Both the position numbers and the translations under genes were made by a program. The notes below the pieces were generated by a model. The model was not told the origin of the DNA. It searched no databases and saw nothing but the letters and a program-made list of their open reading frames with translations. Positions 4,486 through 7,432 of a stretch of DNA of 7,432 nucleotides are shown here, in pieces. Within the stretch, counting starts at the first letter, position 1; each line of letters starts with the position of its first letter. Source of the DNA: Propionibacteriaceae bacterium (GTDB lineage: Bacteria > Actinomycetota > Actinomycetes > Propionibacteriales > Propionibacteriaceae); assembly GCA_031268065.1 (NCBI GenBank), contig JAIRXX010000350.1:1-7432 (forward strand). Direction: 5' to 3'.

Positions 4486-6495
4486 ATGGAATTTGGATAC
4501 ACCACAAAATACCTCACCCGCGATGGGGAGCCTTGGTTCCCCTTGATGGGAGAAATCCACTACTCTCGGCTGCCGAGAAACGAATGGCGTGAGTCGTTGG
4601 CGAAGATGAGGGCGGGCGGCATCGACATTGCCTCCAGTTATGTGATCTGGATACATCACGAAGAGGCTGAGGGCGAAGTAGATTTCACTGGGAATCGGGA
4701 TCTGCGAGCCTTTGTGGAAGAAGTAGGCCGGGCGGGAATGCTGATGTGGCTTCGGATCGGGCCGTGGGTACATGCTGAGGTCCGAAACGGTGGCTTTCCT
4801 GACTGGCTGCTGAGCCAGGATTTCCAGCCCCGCACGAACGACGAGCGTTACTTCGCCCAGGTGGAGCGATTCTACCGCCTGGTCTCAGCGCAGGTTGCCG
4901 GACTGTTCCACAGCCAGGGCGGCCCGATCATCGGAATTCAGATAGAGAACGAGTACGGGCACTGCGGCGGATTGACCGGTGAGGCTGGGGACGTCCATAT
5001 TCGCAGGCTGGCGGGCATCGCGGGTAGCGTCGGTTTCGAAGTGCCCTATTGGACGGCCACCGGCTGGGGAGGCGCTATGACCGGGGGACTCCTGCCGGTT
5101 ATGGGAGGATACGCCGATTCGCCCTGGGATCCCCGTCTCACCGCCATCGAGCCATCAGGAAATTTCGTCATTACGCCGGAGCGGAACGACCATAACATCG
5201 GCTCGGATCTGGGTCTTGGCGCCGGGCTGACTTTCGACCCTACGCGTTTCCCCTATCTGACGGCGGAACTCGGGGGCGGGCTGCAAGTCACGCGCCGCCG
5301 TCGCCCAGTCGCTCACGCCGCCGATGTGGCGGCGATGAGCATGGCAAAGCTGGGCAGCGGGGTGAACCTGCTCGGCTATTACATGTATCACGGGGGGATC
5401 AACCCGGATGGCAGGCTGTCCACTCTCCAAGAGTCCACGGCGACTGGCTACCCGAATGACCTTCCGGTGAAATCCTATGATTTCCGGGCGCCGCTGGGCG
5501 CGTACGGGCAATTGTCGGATAGCTGGCAGGAGCTTCGCCTGCTCTCGATGTTCCTGCGCGATTTCGGCTCGGAGCTATGCCGCATGTTGCCCGAATTTCC
5601 ACCGGACAATCCCTTGGAGCCAGACGATGCGACTAGGCTGAGGCACTCGGTCCGGCACAATGGCGAGTGGGGATTTGTCTTCTTCAACAATTACAACCGG
5701 GTTGCTGGCCGCCCGTCGTTCACCGATGTCCGCGTCCGTGCCCTCGGGAGGGAATTGCCCCCGTTTGAGGTACCCGCCGACGCTTACGGATGCTACCCCT
5801 TCAACATGCCGGTGCAGGGCGGGACAGTGCGATTCGCTAGAGCTACGCCCCTGTGCCGGATGGGGATGACCACTGTCTTCTACGGCGATGACATCGACGC
5901 CACCCCGGGTGCGGACGTGCTGCTGATCAGCCGTGACGACGCTCTGCGGGCGTATCTGCTGGACGGACGGCTGGTGTTGAGCGACGATCCGATAATCGAC
6001 GGAAGATGCCTGGTGTCCAGGCCGGATTCTGAGCTGGCCGTGACGGCGCGGCATGACGGTGCGGGGCGCGTCGTGTTGGGCATTTCGGGCTATGACCCGT
6101 CAGCGCATGACTACGGATTGCGGCTGAGCTATCGGGGTGACTCTATTCGGATACTCATTGGGGGACGTCTGGCCGACGATGACTTTTGGGCCGACGGAAC
6201 GCATTATCTTGGGCTGCGCCGCCACGGTTTCCCGGATGAGATCGTGGTGGAATGCGCCGCTTTGCGCCAGGACGCCCCAGTGTTCCTGGAGCGTTGGCCA
6301 TTCCTGGACGCTGATTCAGCGTGTGCCGTGGATGGGGTCACCGTCACCAGGACCGACTGGATTCCCCTAGACTTGGGGTCATGGCAGGCAGGGGAGGTAC
6401 CCAGCGTCGCCGCCCCACCATTCGGGACGTGGCCGACGCCGCTGGAGTCTCCCGTGGAACCGTGTCGAGAGTCATCAACGGTGGGCATTGGGTAA
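4486..6495 (+). CDS. GH35 family glycosidase, probable cytoplasmic beta-galactosidase
   Basis: A 669-residue glycoside hydrolase family 35 protein with no signal peptide, so it should act inside the cell on imported sugar. The catalytic (beta/alpha)8 barrel spans about residues 8-345: GEIHYSRLP (22-30), the strand YVIWIHHEE (52-60), RIGPWVHAEVRNGGFPDWL (90-108), IQIENEYG (151-158) with the expected acid/base Glu156, and PYLTAELGGG (256-265) with the expected nucleophile Glu261; YYMYHGGINP (298-307) closes the active-site side. Residues from about 360 onward look like the beta-rich accessory domains of the family. GH35 enzymes mostly release terminal beta-galactose; linkage preference cannot be read from sequence. 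The HHEE form instead of the classic HEP seems typical of one bacterial GH35 branch, not a defect. AAGGA (4476-4480) precedes the ATG, 1 nt after the permease stop. The last 38 codons overlap the repressor gene and may be non-conserved. Confidence 0.88.
   Translation: MEFGYTTKYLTRDGEPWFPLMGEIHYSRLPRNEWRESLAKMRAGGIDIASSYVIWIHHEEAEGEVDFTGNRDLRAFVEEVGRAGMLMWLRIGPWVHAEVRNGGFPDWLLSQDFQPRTNDERYFAQVERFYRLVSAQVAGLFHSQGGPIIGIQIENEYGHCGGLTGEAGDVHIRRLAGIAGSVGFEVPYWTATGWGGAMTGGLLPVMGGYADSPWDPRLTAIEPSGNFVITPERNDHNIGSDLGLGAGLTFDPTRFPYLTAELGGGLQVTRRRRPVAHAADVAAMSMAKLGSGVNLLGYYMYHGGINPDGRLSTLQESTATGYPNDLPVKSYDFRAPLGAYGQLSDSWQELRLLSMFLRDFGSELCRMLPEFPPDNPLEPDDATRLRHSVRHNGEWGFVFFNNYNRVAGRPSFTDVRVRALGRELPPFEVPADAYGCYPFNMPVQGGTVRFARATPLCRMGMTTVFYGDDIDATPGADVLLISRDDALRAYLLDGRLVLSDDPIIDGRCLVSRPDSELAVTARHDGAGRVVLGISGYDPSAHDYGLRLSYRGDSIRILIGGRLADDDFWADGTHYLGLRRHGFPDEIVVECAALRQDAPVFLERWPFLDADSACAVDGVTVTRTDWIPLDLGSWQAGEVPSVAAPPFGTWPTPLESPVEPCRESSTVGIG
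6364..6378 (+). promoter_or_regulatory. Small palindrome just before the repressor start
   Basis: CCCCTAGACTTGGGG is an imperfect palindrome inside the end of the glycosidase gene, ending 2 nt before the repressor ATG. The only Shine-Dalgarno-like bases for the repressor (GGGG, 6375-6378) form its right arm, which is poorly spaced. Ribosomes finishing the glycosidase would unfold it, which fits low, coupled translation of the repressor. This is inference. Confidence 0.25.
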
Positions 6496-7403
6496 GCCCG
6501 GAGTCTGAGGCTAAGGTCAGGGCGGCAATCTCTTTGACCGGGTATCAGGCCAACCAAGCCGCGCGATCCCTGGCGAGCGGGCGTTCTGGATCGGTCGGAT
6601 TCCTGCTCTCGGAGCCGCAGCAATTGCTCTTCTCCGACCCGAATTTCGCCGTGCTGCTGCGCGAGGCGACACGCGTTCTGGCAGAGCACGACATTCCGTT
6701 GCTGCTGATGCTTGCCTCCACCCAGCAAGAGCGTCGGCGCATCGCCCGCTATATAGACGCCGGGCACGTTGACGGAGTGCTGCTGATCTCGCCCCACCGC
6801 AGTGACCCGCTGCTGCGAATGCTTGTTGACCGCAGGCTCCCGGCTGTCTGTTGCGGCAAACCCCTTGGCATGGAGGGGCGGATGCCCTATGTGGCCGCAG
6901 ACGACTATCAGGGTGGCGCGGACATGACCACCCATCTGCTCGGCCTTGGCTACCAGCGCATCGCCATGATAGCCGGGCCAGAAGACATGTCCGGAGGCGT
7001 GGAGAGGCTAGCGGGTTACCGGGCAGTGCTGGGCGAGAGCGCCGATCCGCGCCTGGTCGCCCTTGGTGATTATTCCCGGCAGAGCGGGGCGCGGGCAATG
7101 GCGGAACTGCTCGACCGTGATATTCCGATTGACGCAGTTTTCGCCGCCTCCGATCTGATGGCCGCCGGTGCGATGGACTTGCTCCATGAGCGAGACGTTT
7201 CGATCCCAGGGGATATCGCTGTGACTGGATTCGACGACACCGGGCTGGCCGCCACTTTGAAACCTGCTTTGACCACGATGCATCAGCCTTTCGACAGGAT
7301 CGCCAATGAGATGGTCCGGCTGCTGCTCGCCGCCATTGACGAAGCGGAGCCTCCGTCGGCGATACTGCTGCCAGCAACGCTCGTGCGCCGCTTGTCGGAC
7401 TGA
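6381..7403 (+). CDS. LacI-family transcriptional repressor
   Basis: A 340-residue LacI/GalR-family regulator, a normal family length. Residues 13-35 form the helix-turn-helix (TIRDVADAAGVSRGTVSRVINGG, recognition helix from Val23), and 55-70 the hinge (YQANQAARSLASGRSG) with Leu64, the residue that family members insert into the central CG of their operator. The periplasmic-binding-protein-like sugar domain spans about 71-340, with VDGVLLISP (130-138), DYQGGADMTTHLLGLGYQRIAMIAGP (175-200), VFAASDLMAAGAMDLL (253-268) and IPGDIAVTGFDDTGLA (275-290). Being last in the operon, it probably controls the operon and so itself, with a sugar from the pathway as inducer. ATG 6381 is the latest start that keeps the helix-turn-helix, so the 115-nt overlap with the glycosidase is unavoidable. 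It has no good Shine-Dalgarno and is likely coupled to glycosidase translation. Confidence 0.92.
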   Translation: MAGRGGTQRRRPTIRDVADAAGVSRGTVSRVINGGHWVSPESEAKVRAAISLTGYQANQAARSLASGRSGSVGFLLSEPQQLLFSDPNFAVLLREATRVLAEHDIPLLLMLASTQQERRRIARYIDAGHVDGVLLISPHRSDPLLRMLVDRRLPAVCCGKPLGMEGRMPYVAADDYQGGADMTTHLLGLGYQRIAMIAGPEDMSGGVERLAGYRAVLGESADPRLVALGDYSRQSGARAMAELLDRDIPIDAVFAASDLMAAGAMDLLHERDVSIPGDIAVTGFDDTGLAATLKPALTTMHQPFDRIANEMVRLLLAAIDEAEPPSAILLPATLVRRLSD

Positions 7404-7432
7404 GCGGGCAGTCTCGTTGTTTGGCATCATAG

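Noticed and set aside
6204..7377. Long minus-strand open frames opposite the glycosidase end and repressor
   Set aside because: The plus strand carries clear GH35 and LacI-family motifs here; the minus-strand translations resemble nothing and have Arg/Pro/Ala-rich shadow composition.
7404..7432. Terminator or new gene after the repressor
   Set aside because: Only 29 nt remain and they contain no hairpin with a T-run and no credible start with ribosome binding site.

Overview
The window looks like chromosomal DNA from a moderately high-GC Actinomycetota bacterium. The coding regions are GC-rich with GC-biased third positions. The leftmost gene is an actinobacterial-style YbaB/EbfC-like small protein that appears leaderless. 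The sugar ABC cluster has no ATPase of its own, as is usual where a shared MsiK-type ATPase serves several importers. I cannot name the genus from sequence alone.

Layout. Positions 8-445 (minus strand) hold a YbaB/EbfC-like nucleoid-associated protein. Its promoter seems to sit directly against the start codon, and a Shine-Dalgarno sequence at the very left edge suggests another minus-strand gene just outside the window. Positions 446-1041 contain no intact gene. They hold the minus-strand promoter, a broken minus-strand piece of an AAA ATPase (Walker A region only, about 553-690), small repeats and palindromes, and then the control region of the plus-strand operon: a CG-centred dyad that could be a LacI-family operator, a candidate promoter and a possible short leader ORF.

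Positions 1042-7403 (plus strand) form a five-gene sugar-utilisation operon. In order these are a MalE-like lipoprotein, a MalF-like permease with an extra N-terminal membrane region, a MalG-like permease, a cytoplasmic GH35 family beta-galactosidase-type glycosidase, and a LacI-family repressor. Gene spacing is tight: ATGA overlap between the permeases, 1 nt before the glycosidase, and an unusual 115-nt overlap between glycosidase and repressor. The one larger gap, after the binding protein, contains a very strong hairpin and a palindrome covering the permease ribosome binding site.

Inferred working. The lipoprotein captures an oligosaccharide outside the membrane and the two permeases import it using an ATPase encoded elsewhere. 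The glycosidase removes terminal beta-galactose in the cytoplasm, and the repressor, made from the same mRNA, probably senses a sugar from this pathway and controls the operon. The transporter most resembles the maltodextrin/galacto-oligosaccharide (MdxEFG/GanSPQ) branch of CUT1 importers, and the glycosidase points to a beta-galactoside as substrate. I do not see a wholly new system. The points most worth checking are regulatory: the operator dyad, the intercistronic hairpin, the covered ribosome binding site and the long overlap that encodes the repressor's DNA-binding domain.
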